Source: Macrocystis pyrifera (taxonomy: Eukaryota > Sar > Phaeophyceae > Laminariales > Laminariaceae). From it: 64,000 nucleotides of DNA. Below the pieces are notes generated by a model, which worked only from the letters and a program-made list of their open reading frames with translations, had not been told where the DNA came from and made no database searches. Below, piece by piece: positions 11,013 through 22,300 of the stretch. The stretch lies in assembly GCA_031763025.1 (NCBI GenBank), contig JASSKH010000026.1, positions 6,602,934 to 6,666,933 on the forward strand, given 5' to 3'. Position 1 is the stretch's first letter. Every line of letters starts with the position of its first letter. The translations under genes were made by a program, and so were the position numbers.

Positions 11013-12032
11013 TGCCTGAACCGCCGACGTCGTGTCCATCTTGCCTATATTTATTAAGGCACGGACAGGCACGTGTAAACGCCTTTCAGGCTCTTGAAAA
11101 CAACGCCGTTAGGCCGGAACTCCCCAAACCAGGGGAGAGGGGGTATACGATACAATGTCTACAAGATAGGCATTTACCCTATAGGTAGGAACGGAATGAA
11201 CGGCCACGCATACGTTTTCGTTCCGGTGCGTTCGGTCCTGCCCGGTGGAATGGGGTTAAGACACGCCCTCGGTATCATACTGCTTGCGCTGGTAAATAAC
11301 CATTGCTGCTGTCCAATTTACCCCGGGAAACGGTTTTTATACGCAATAGTTGTGTGAAACGTGAAAAAGCTCTTGGATTCCGTAGCAAAATACACACCAG
11401 GCACCTGGTAAAAAGCTGCATGCCTGGTATATTATACACTGCTGGTTTGGGCGAACAAAAAAAGGTACTGCAGTGAGACTGGGCCTAATGAAGCAATAGG
11501 CGCACCTTCTGGGTAGAGGGCCTGTACTGCTGTATATGTTTTCATATCACAATGTGAAAACACTTGGAAAGCTTTATGCTCGATTTGATTACTACTATTA
11601 GTTACACGGCATAAATAGTAGTGCTTCGCAGTCATGGGGGCGGCGATGAGGGTGTTTCAGTAGGAGGGGTCACCGTCTCGGCGAAAGGCCCACACGCGCA
11701 CCTGAGACGGTCCATGCGGCTACCCCTGCACAGGTTGGATTGGTGTGTTCTACCAGCCCTCTAGCACCGAACCGTGCGGTATCCGCTTGATATCGCCACT
11801 CACGCGATGGGCCAAACAAGGCTACGTTGCTGCCATCAAGATGTATTGTTCAAACACACACTTATTATGAGCCAACACGCCTCAGTATCTCTTGCATTAA
11901 ACCACAGGTTAGGTTAGTCCTACTGTAGTGCGGTGCCCGATCTGTAATTATATTATAATCCGCTCCTGTATTTTTCGTCCACCTCTTGTATTTTTTTTGT
12001 CTCCGGGCATTGACTCCGTGCCCACACCGCAG
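11013..12032. other. presumed upstream region of the RNF170-like gene
   Basis: No complete exon was assigned. A short ATG-initiated hydrophobic segment at 11,250-11,291 (MGLRHALGIILLAL) ends in phase 0 at a GTAAAT donor. It could be a first exon with a signal-anchor, since RNF170 proteins have an N-terminal membrane segment, but this is weak. Confidence 0.3.
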
Positions 12033-15000
12033 GATGAAACTGCAGACGGCGCGTCCCCTCAAGCGTCAGCCAGGGCGGATGAAATAGCCAGACACCCTGG
12101 GGGGGAATGCACGATTTGCCTCTCAGATGTGCAAAGCCCTGTGCAGACGAACTGCGGCCACTGGTACTGTGCAGGGTGAGTCCATTGGAACCTCCCGGTG
12201 TTTGCTACCAGGTGCCTGGTACCTACTGGGCTTTCTCTGTGCCTCGGGGCAGATCATCGATTCCTACTTGATGATGGAGATATTTCAGGGCGGATACATT
12301 CCTGATCTGTATGATCTGTGATCTAGCTCATGTTACCGGGGTGGGAGCCATATTACCTGCATGGTCCACAACATGTTTCCTGGGTTGGATCTGTACTCTT
12401 CAGATCTTGCACAACAATTCATAGCGGTGTACTATTAGTAGGATCTACTGTCGATGATCTGGAGATCGTGATGTGTCCGACATGTGTATTGTATGTAGCA
12501 GCTAACTATTGTTAGTAAAGACGAACACGAAGTGTGATCTTGTAAAGGTGTACCAGGGATGGTATCTTGTATGTTTATGTGAAATTCTTGACACGCACGA
12601 AGCGCCAAGAGTTGACTCTCTGTACGGACTATTCCTTTATATTTTCGGTACATAGGTCTGTACCGGTTTTATGTTTCTCGTTTAATCTACCTTTACGGAT
12701 TTTCGTTTCCCGTACACCCTGGCTACAGTCTTCCGGCGCCAGGCCTACTGTAGCGTATTGCTACAAGTATCCGTGCCCGAAGGCATGGCGTGTCGTATCG
12801 ATGATGTTTATCTATTTCCCGCCGAAGACCGACACGAACACGGGGCACCCCGACTGGCTTGCGTCACCGACGGCAGGTGCATTCTGGGATGGGTCGATAC
12901 CCACCACAGGGGGCGCATCAGCTGTCCGGTGTGCCGCCAAGAGGTGAGGGGTGAATTTTGATTGGTTGGTTTGGTATTGGCGAATGGTGATTGGTTGGTC
13001 TGGTATTGGTGAACGGTGATTGGTTGATCTGGCGGTGGCGATTGGCGAATGGTGATTGGTTGGTCTGGCGGTGGAGAACGGTGATTGGTTTGTCAGGTAC
13101 TGGCGAAACGCGAACGATGGTTGGTTGGTCTGGTGTTGGCGATGATGATTGGTTGCCGTGGTGGTGGTGGATGGTGATTGGTTGGTCTGGTGCTGGCGAA
13201 TGGTGATTGGTCGGTCAGGTGGTGGCGAATGGTGATTGGCTGAGCTGATGGTGGTGAATGACGAGTGGTTGGTCTGGTGCCGGAGACTGGCGCGATGGTG
13301 GGGTCTGGTGCTATGGTTAAATGTGATCGTCTGGTCTTGTGCTGGTGAAAATGGTTGGTTAATCTGTTTATGCCGTTCGACGACTGGTCTGTGGCTGTTG
13401 CTTGGCGAATGTTTCGTTGATGCCGCGTGGTGATTTGTGTGCCGCTTTCGTGTGGGTGACTAGTCTGTTGCCGTCACATACTCGCTCGTTCCGCTGCCGC
13501 CACGTTTTCGTTCCTCTTCGAAACCTTGACCCCCTTCGAAGCTGCCTTTCCCCCCCCCCCCCCCCCCCCCCCCCCCTTCCGGCATTTTAGGGATGCGAGG
13601 GTGATAGGATTACCGCCATGCATGACATGAGTACATCCCCACCCCTGACGGCATGATCAGCTGCACGGCACGGCTGTATTCTAAAAACTGCTGGGTCTTC
13701 TAAATACCCCAGCACTCATAGCGCGGTGTAACAGCTTCAACTGCAACTTACCGTTTCTCTCGATGAATTCATTGGTGCATGTTGATGAACATGTAGTCTC
13801 TCGATGAGTCTGTTCGTAACGGCCACACCTCTGTGATTCCTGCCCAGAGCTACAGCATGCACCAGACTTACCGACCAATGCACCCCTGCCCGGCCGCGGA
13901 TGTGGTAACCCGCCCGGGCTCTGGCAATCCCTTCACACTGTGGACGAATACACGCGGGGACGAGCCTTGCGTTTAAAACAAAACGTGTCTGGAAACGCCT
14001 GATTACCAGTCGAAAATCGCCCCGCGTTCGCCACCTCCGACAATTACACGGAGACAGACCATGCGGCGAAACGTGCCAAACATTTTTTTTTCCCAAAGCG
14101 TCTGAACACGCTTGGTTTGCCACTCGAGAACCGGTCCGCGTTCCCCACCCTATAGACAGCTACACACGGGGCTGGACCGAGCGCGAGAACGAATAAAAAA
14201 ACGTGTCCGAAAAACACCTGGCTCGCCTATCGAAATTTTCTCTTGTGTTCTCGACAACAGGTGACCATGATCCACCGAGGACTGGCCGCAGACGCACCTG
14301 AAGCCGCGTCGCAAGCGCCGCCGCCGCCGGTCGCGCCGGATATTGCGGCGGAATCGGAAACGCAAGCACGGATAGCTAGGTTCAACGAGCGCAGCTCGGG
14401 GCGGCAGCGGACGCTGTGGCAGACGGTGAGGGACTCCCCACTGCTGCTTCGACGTCTCTGGTCCGACATCAGGCGTGGGGATACCCACGTGATTGGGGAG
14501 ATGATCGGGAGAGGGGTGCAGCTGCAGGTTCTGATCGTCGCTTTGTACATCGTCTGCCCGGTGAGAAAAAAAACAAAAACAAAAAATGTCTTTTTTGTTG
14601 GGTTTGTGAAGAATTTATAGTTTTTTTTCTGATTTATTGGCTTCTGCTGCTGCTGCTGCTGTTGGTGTGTTGATCCTTAAGACATTGCCACAATTTCGTC
14701 CCTAGGATCACAAGTCGCAAGAAAAAGCTATCCTTACATTCTGGAGTGCAAGAATAAAGCTACTGTAGTCAAGAAAGCGTGTGTGTCTGCCGATCCTCGC
14801 AGGTCTTGTATGTGGCCGGCCGAACGGCTGTCGTCGTTTTCGGTCTAGGGTTGGTTGCGGATCACGGTCCGCACGCCGCGTGGCGTGGCTTGTTTTTGTG
14901 TGTAGCCCTTTGCAAGGGGATGGGGGTGCCCCACCCGCATCGTCGATGTAGCTGCCGCATGTTGCCCCGATCCTATCCCTTAACCTGGTACCCACCGTTT

Positions 15001-15663
15001 TTTTTTGCGCTTAGACCCTTACGTGTACCCGCGCCTATATTACGTAACATGCCTCCAAGACAAGCGCAACAACGCCCGCAAAAAATAAACGAGCCCGCCC
15101 CCACCCCCGCGTCCTCCCCCCCTCCTTCGCAGTTCGATATCCTGCCCGAGAGCATCTTCGGCATCGTGGGGTTGTTGGACGACCTCATGATCGCTCTTGT
15201 GTTACTCCTCTACATCACCACCGTCTACCGCGCGATGCTTTTGTCGTGGGAAAGGGCGAGAATGGCGCGCGCCGCCACCACCGCTGCCGCCGCCGCTACC
15301 GCCGCTACCGCCGCTACCGCCGCCACCGCTGCTGCCGCAAGCGGTGCCGGTGGCCCTGCCCCGGCTGGAGCCGCTCCCGGCGAGGTGGGGGGGTGTCGAC
15401 ACGTCAACGGGCCCGGGCGGGGCGGCGTTTCTTGCCGTGGTTGCGGGAGCGCTGGCGACGTTTGCCGGAGCAGGGTCGGGGTTGGCGGCGTTGGCGGCAG
15501 GCTTTATGGGGGTGTTCGCGGCGGCGATTCCGCCCCTGCTGAACGCGCAAGCTGTGCCGCCGCCGGCGGGGGACTGGTAGTTTTGTTTAGGTTTCCCCCG
15601 CATATGCATGCGCGTTGGTTGACGGGACACGACGCACAGGGTGTATTTTTATTGCGTAAATAA
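12033..15663 (+). CDS. RNF170: RNF170-like RING-type E3 ubiquitin ligase (multi-exon)
   Basis: RNF170 is an ER-membrane RING E3 ligase that in animals ubiquitinates IP3 receptors. Exons, joined in frame: 12,033-12,175, 12,877-12,943, 14,261-14,560, 15,133-15,663. The RING finger spans exons 1-2: ECTICLSD, NCGHWYCAG, then CILGW and ISCPVCRQE, with all zinc ligands kept. Exon 3 opens with VTMIHRG, carries the conserved RFNERSSGRQRTL and PLLLRRLWSDI region and starts a membrane helix. Exon 4 continues it with FDILPESIFGIVGLLDD (DUF1232-like), a second hydrophobic helix and an Ala-rich tail. All introns are GT-AG with GTGAG donors. Upstream exon(s) are missing. After a run of seven Gs at 15,387-15,393 the +1 frame is more protein-like and stops at 15,580, so the true C-terminus is uncertain. 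Confidence 0.85.
12960..13330 (+). repeat. minisatellite in RNF170 intron 2
   Basis: Diverged tandem units of roughly 27-33 bp built around GGTGATTGGTTGGTCTGG and TGGCGAA. It begins about 15 bases after the donor of the intron between exons 2 and 3. No coding role. Confidence 0.85.
13551..13576 (+). repeat. poly-C tract in RNF170 intron 2
   Basis: About 26 consecutive Cs. Assembled length may be unreliable. Confidence 0.85.
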
Positions 15664-17280
15664 ACTGCACGCCGGCTAAGGTAGTTCAGTCACGATTGAC
15701 AGGAGCGCACTATTAGTATTGGAATATTGCTCCGGAGAGCCTTTTCTCGTCAGATGGCTTCTTAAGTCGTGTATTTGCGCATACCGGTAGTTTGCTGCCG
15801 CCGGCGACTTGGCTGGCTTGCCTTGGCCGGCGGCAAGAGGCTATCGCGCCAACTGGTAGGGGGCGAGAGATGGCGGCTCGGAAGAGTGGGAAAAGCGCTC
15901 GATTGGTGTATAGAGTCCCAGAAGTTAGAGAGGCGTTAACCCTTTTAGAACTGCATCCCGTTTTTGGGGACACACACGCTTTGAAATAGTGTACCAGGTA
16001 TTATAGGTGAGTGCTGCTTACCAGCCGTGTGGTCCATCTAATTGTTGTATTCATACTTAGATTAGTATGTCCTGTAGGTTGCAGGGTGCGGGGTTTGCGG
16101 CGTAAATAGTTGCGGTGATTTTCGGTTATCTGCCGTCACTTGTGAAGGCTGCTGGCGCTTTCGTTCTACGACGGAAGAGGCTATCAGGAATGGTCGCACA
16201 TCAGCAGCAGTAGAATGCTGACTGTATAACTGCTGTATCTATCCGACTTTTCTGTATGTGCAATCGGTGCGGGGTGCACCTTCGGAGGAGGGTGGAACAA
16301 GATTGCGCTGGTCGTTGTGTTTGTGCGAAGCCGCTAGACAAATGCAGGCAAAATAAATGAAAACATAGACTTGAAGCAGAGAAGCCCCCCCCCCCCCCCC
16401 CGTCCCCCGTCCCCCAGCTTCGTGAAACCGCCCGGACAGGGATAGGTTTGCCACAGAGCAGGCGGGAGAGAGAGGGGGAGAGGGTGGGTGAAGAGACAAA
16501 GATATGCTAACGAGAGCAAAGAGTTTGCTGCTGCCCGCGACAGCTCGCTGCCAACTTGATAAAATATGAAATATGAATTACGTGTATTGTTGCCATAATA
16601 TAGTCTACATTCTGTATGCACTGCTGTGACCCAGAGCTTATCTTGATGGGTCGAAGAGCGTGAAGTGACTACTGATGTTGACCTCATGGCCTTGCGAAAA
16701 ATCGAACGAAAGGACTTCAGTGGCATTTGATTGCCGCGCGTTCGGGGACGACGCTCAAACAGCCCCGGCCCACAGTTCTGTATGCTATACGTTGGGTCTG
16801 CCCTCGCGTGTAATACTACTGTAGGGTCCACATGGCCCGGGGCTGTTCGAGCGTTGCACTGGAATTCGCGGCAACTAAGTGTCGTTGTAGAGCAGGGCAA
16901 GCGTTGCCTTTCCCTAGGTGTTCCCATTTAATACACGGTTGGACGGAGGTATGTATGGAAATTTCAGGGATTGGTCGGGCTTAGAAAAGCGGCCAACAAG
17001 CAGGAACGATACGTTCGCAACAAGTCGGCCAGAAACAATAACATGTGTGCATTTGGGGTAGGAGCAATTAATAGCAGCAGCGATGCGATAGCACTATAAT
17101 ACTTCAAAGGTCAGGTGCATTTTGGGTAGGAGTGAAAATTCGCAGCAGCGACACGAAAACTACGTGCTGCAAGCAAAAAAGGGCGGCACGACTACCAGTG
17201 CCCACAGCCATCGGGACTCAGTCGTTGACTCGCAAATGCCAGTCATTTCGAAGTACCGAGTCCAAGAGTACGTCAAACTA
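15664..17280. other. region downstream of the RNF170-like gene, no gene recognised
   Basis: Contains a C-tract at about 16,387-16,402 and short open frames without family motifs. The RNF170-like 3'UTR probably lies in the first part. Confidence 0.4.
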
Positions 17281-17385
17281 TTACGGGGGTCCATAGTTGA
17301 CAGGACCTATGGTGTACATAAAAACCTATATATTTGCCTATTTTTACTGACAAAACTTGGTCCCGTTAACTATGGACCCCCGTAA
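17281..17385 (+). mobile_element. 105-bp MITE (TA target site), copy 2
   Basis: Best-preserved family member. It has near-perfect terminal inverted repeats starting TTACGGGGGTCCATAGTT and is flanked by TA (17,279-80 and 17,386-87). The interior has ACATAAAAACCTATATAT and GCCTATTTTTACTGAC. Related in full to the copies at 10,327 and 28,698. Confidence 0.9.
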
Positions 17386-19368
17386 TACTGAAACGACAGA
17401 GTCCTCGTGAGTGTCAAGGATACGAGGGGCTGAAGTCTCGTGGGTCTTCAAATTCGAAAGGTAAAACCAAAATATAGTACTACAATCGCGCAGATTGCGA
17501 TGGCTTCGACGTGCCCCGTACACACCCACACATAAAATACGAAGTAAGACGCCGCAGTAAAGTCTAAGATGACGAAAGACAGACAAGGAGAACTTTCGCC
17601 GATGATCGCTACGTACATGCACCCCGTAGACAAAACGGATATTAATAGTATAAATGCAGCCGCGCAGAGCTCGTATGCCTCGACGCGCCGTGCAACAACC
17701 TAAACCCAAGAAACAAACGCAGGCACGACCTCAACGGTGTCGGTTATAGCAGGGTAGGTTGACTGTCGTCCTTCGTGGGCCGTTATCGTCGTGAAGTGTA
17801 TTGTAGGTATCGAGGAAGTACGTAAAAAGTACGCACCCGTACTATATAGTCTAATACAGTAGTCTAGTACTACGGCAGATAGTCGTAGGTTGTAGGTCTG
17901 GGGGAAAATATCGTCGTAATGTACTGTAGGTATCGAGAAAGTTTCTACAAGGAAGTACGTACTCGTCCCGTAGTCAAATGCAGTAGTCGATTAATAGTAC
18001 GGCAGTAAGTGCTATTGGTCTTCCATGTAATTGTGTTTTTCTGCTGGTACAACTTTTTCGCGGTTGAGGTCTCGTACATACAGCATGCTGTTGCTGCTGT
18101 ATAAGCTGTCTGTTTACAGGCGTCTCTCGCGACATAGATATTTAGTGACGTAGAATTTTACTTGATTTGAAGATGCTGCTGCCGCTATATATATTGTTCC
18201 TTGCGTGGGTTTTCAGAAGAAGTACTGGCAGCAGGAGGTACCAGGCACACAGTAGACGCTGACCACCCCACCCGAACCCTAACCCGAACGCTATAGGGTG
18301 ACCTGTGTTTGATGCAAAATAGGTACCGCGGGTTGTAGGTACGGAGAAGTCAGTATCACTGCTGGTGTACCGCTTTTTGGTCGTTTTGTTGAGTGGGACA
18401 GGTTTTTAATTTTGCTCCTAGAAACCCTATTAATAGGTGAACCTAGGGAATTGAACTGCGATCGTTTTGAGTTTTTGCAAGGCCATGAAGTCAACATATA
18501 CAGCAGGCACTGCCTTCGCGTTCTTATATGTAGCCGTCAAGGTACCTCTGGCCACAGCAATATACGTAGAGTTGAGAGTTTAGAACTGTGTTCTGGATGG
18601 CATGTCATACGCGAGGCTGCCTGCCCTCTCCAGATTTGAGGAACGAGTTCCGCGTCACCCCGTGGGGACAGCCGGGAATGGTGTTTGTCTGTTACCACTG
18701 CAAACAGTGAGCCCGCTCTAATTCAAAAATAGTTTTTTGCCGAAAAATGGGTGTATACCTAGTAGTTCTGAAGTAGTTAAGGGCGGTTCTGATCTAACGT
18801 TTTACGTGCGCGTTAGGAGTGCCACCATAACGCTTTTTTCAGAGGATCGGGCACATTGGACCCGCGGACACAATTCAAGCGAGAGATGCTACAGGCACAT
18901 ACGAATAACGCTCAATGTCAGAGGGAAGGGGAGGGGGGAGGGGGGGCATATATCGGGCGAGAAGAAGCGGCGCCCGAGAACATCGGCAAGCTGTCACTCT
19001 TGCCGACTCCGCAAAGGCCGACATTAATGCCGCCGACAGTATACATGGTGTTGGGCTTGGCTCGCGCCAGACCGTATTTCACTGTACATTAAGCGTCTTC
19101 TTTCTTTTGCTAGTTCCACCGATCGATAAAAAAAAAACAGGCAACAAATAACCCCCCCCCCTCCCCCCCCCCCCTCCCCTCCCGCACCCCCCGCCCCTCC
19201 CCAAAAACAAAAATAAAGGGAAAAAATAACGCCTCGTTCACTTTCCTCTTGTACTTATGCGGCTCCTACCGCATCAAGAAGCCTTCTGCGCGGCGACTAT
19301 GATATCGTACTACTTTTTCTATCAAAACAAGGTCTACCGCTTAACCCAAGAGCGGCAGTCGGTGTCCG
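17386..19368. other. convergent intergenic region
   Basis: Separates the 3' ends of the RNF170-like gene (+) and RPB7 (-). Two diverged copies of a block of about 100 bp (TGTAGGTATCGAG...GTACGGCAG) lie at about 17,800-17,880 and 17,928-18,008. A C-rich low-complexity stretch lies at 19,150-19,200. No gene recognised. Confidence 0.4.
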
Positions 19369-22300
19369 CTATACCGGTCCAGACACAAGACCCAGGAAGT
19401 CGTCTTTGATGCTGCCCACCGCTTTCTGCCAACGACAGCGATCAGGAAAAGGGCGGCAGAGGGTCGATGGGGGTAAGGGTGCAGAGGGGACAAACGTGCC
19501 GGGGCGGGAGGGCGAGGGGGAAGGAGGGGGTGTACTCATGTCATGCATGGCGGGAGTCGTATGACAGTAGCACTCCCTCTCATCCCCACAATGCCGGGAC
19601 GGAGCACGTCGAGTTTTCGCCGACCGGGAGGACATTGCTTGCACCAAGCGCGAAGCGCCGTGAGGGGGTCTAGCGAGTCGCATGAAGAGTCATGCCAACG
19701 GTAAGGGTCGTGCCTTGCAGGGGCGGTGGCTTATTATTTCCTGAGCTCCTCTCTCACACGAGGAAACCAAGCCAACGCTGTATTGTGTGCCAGCAAGTGC
19801 TCCACCGCGGTCTCCTGCACGCCCCGCCTCGCAACCCCCCATCTATCGCCCTCCCTCCCTCCCCAATAAAAAAGAAGAGATCACGCGACGCCAAGCGCGA
19901 CGACTGCACCCACGTTTTGAGGAACAAACTACTTGGAACTACAGTAGAGCTTGATACCTCTTGCAGTATTAATAGTAGATTTGTTGACCGCCTGATACCT
20001 ACGCAGCAACAAGCGGCATCGCCAGACAACCGCGGCCGCAAACACAGACAAATAAAACAGACCAAGAACCCCCATCAGCGAGCGGAAGAAAGACAAGACA
20101 GGCAGGAGGAAAGCGGACAGCCAGCCCCCCCAATAATTCACAAAAAACAGCCACAAAACAAGCGCAATGCCCCACGAAAAAAAAAAAAGAAGCGCAGCCC
20201 TCCCCATCCCGCTCACCAGCTCGGCGCCGACAGTAACGCCGATGATGCGCAACCGCACCCCGCACCCCGCCTTGATCTCCGTGTCCGAATCCTCGGAGGA
20301 AACCCACATGTCACCGACCGGGTCGTACCCACCGGCGATGTCGTCCGGCATCCCCTGCGATGACCAGCGAAAAGGCATGGTGGGGGGAGGGGGGGTGGGG
20401 GGGCGTTCGAGAGGGGTTGGGGATAGGGTTGGAGGGGGTAGGGAACACGGGGATGTCGTTTAACTTGTACTGCTGCAAGCAGTGCTCTACTCAAGCTCTA
20501 CTGCAAGTGGTTAATTTCCCGGAAGTGTGGACGCCATTATGAAGCGGCCAAGTGGTGGAAGGGGTCGGGGACGTGCGAGGGGGATCGGGGCGATTTCTGC
20601 CATGGACCTATACACGCACCCGGTCCGATGTTACGCGCCGCGGCTGTCGGTGACAATGCCACCGCCATCAAGGCAAAAAAAAAAAAAACGTGCCCCGGTG
20701 CACGAGGCTGAATATATGGTATCAGGGTGCACGGGGCTATTATAACAAAGTAACAAGCAAGCAGGCAGAGAAACAAGGTACATAGCCGAAAACAGAACAC
20801 CCAACGTCACTAGTGTAGTTACAGTAGTACCTTCGCCTAACGTTTTCGCGCATGGTATCGACCGAGTATGCCACATTTCCTACATGCCCGAAAAGGGGTG
20901 AGGGTCGGGCCATCCTGCCGCCGTCCCGACCCCGGGATTGAACGCACACGAGCGGGGCGATGCTGAACGAAAAATTACGTTAACCTGGACGAGACGAAAG
21001 AACACCCGATAGCTTTGCAGTGCGTCTAATCTCCAACGCTCTTACGTTGGCCTGAGCGGCCGACTCATGAATACAACAACCCGCGCCAGACCAAAGTAGA
21101 GAGAAAGAGGCCAGCCGACAACCATCAGCGAATCAAACCAAAGCAAAGCAAACCCAGAGCAGACCAAAGCAAACCAAAGTAAACAAAAAAAACAAAACCA
21201 CACCAAAGCAAACCAAAAGCAAGTTTTTCTCGCCCGGAAAACAAAACAAAACAAAACAAAAACGACAGCCGCGCGCGCTGCAACTAAGTAAACCGCCCAC
21301 GGCGAGTCTTTGCTCACCAGGCGCGAGACGAACACCTCAAGAGGGCCAACTTCCGCAAAGAAGCCCAGCTCGGTGACATGGCTAACGGCGGCGTCCAGTA
21401 CCTCGTTGACGAACGGTCGGAAGCAGATGGCGCGGTAGACCGCTACCACGTTGACGAAGCCGGTGTCGAACTCGATGGTCCCCAGCTGGATGTGGTCGTC
21501 CGTCACCTGCACTCTCGTGCGCATACACGCGCATACACGCGAACAGATCATACACGCGTTAGAGTTGGATATCGTGTCGAATTTTCGACATGTCGCAATA
21601 TGAATCATCGAACTTTCCATATATCATATCAAACGCGTTTCGCTCTTCATCCCCTGGCATCCGCGAATGTTTTTTTTGGCCGATAATTAACGAAAAAATC
21701 GCCTATAAGAAACCGCATCGAATGTACACTAGGTTCTTTGTTTATCGATTAGCAACGATTTCTAAAAAAACACGCATACAAAAACGAGCACACAACGGTG
21801 GCGCGAAGCGGTGGCAAGCTAAGGGAAAACGTTACCCACGACGAATTGGCCCCTCACGGAGCAGAGCCTCACGTTACTATCGCGTGGAGGTGTCAGCCCG
21901 AAGCGGCGCAAAGCCAGTAAACGACGAACGAAAAAAGAAAAGGAACGACAAAAAAAAGGCCACAGCTGACGTATTTATTACATATCACTGTTCGTAGAGT
22001 CCAAGCCTGGATGCCCTGACCACCACGTGGTCTGATGAGTTGCTTTATAGTCGTTGTATTAGAGGACAGATGAGGGGAGAAAGAGCGGAGCCTAGCTCGT
22101 AGCTCGGAGCAGAGAACGGAGCAGAGAACGGAGTGCTCAAACTCTCCTCGTGAACACACGGCATAATTCATAATAACGCCTGCGAAGATATACGCAACCC
22201 TCTACAACTTGTAACCGTCGCTGCTGGAACGATCCAAACGAACACCCTCCCTGGCTCTTCACAGCAGTGACGAGACCGAAAAGACATTCAAGACTTGCTA

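Noticed and set aside
18260..18290. Interstitial telomere repeat (ACCCTAACCCGAACG)
   Set aside because: Only one or two degenerate units; too short to support.
20167..20463. Membrane protein gene at 19.93-20.38 kb, minus strand, read as one ORF
   Set aside because: Its first part is RPB7 exon 20,217-20,354; the hydrophobic remainder is read-through into the intron after a GTGAGC donor.
21042..21317. Hydrophobic extension after the RPB7 exon at 21,318
   Set aside because: Read-through of the GTGAGC donor into an AAAAC/CAAAG microsatellite.
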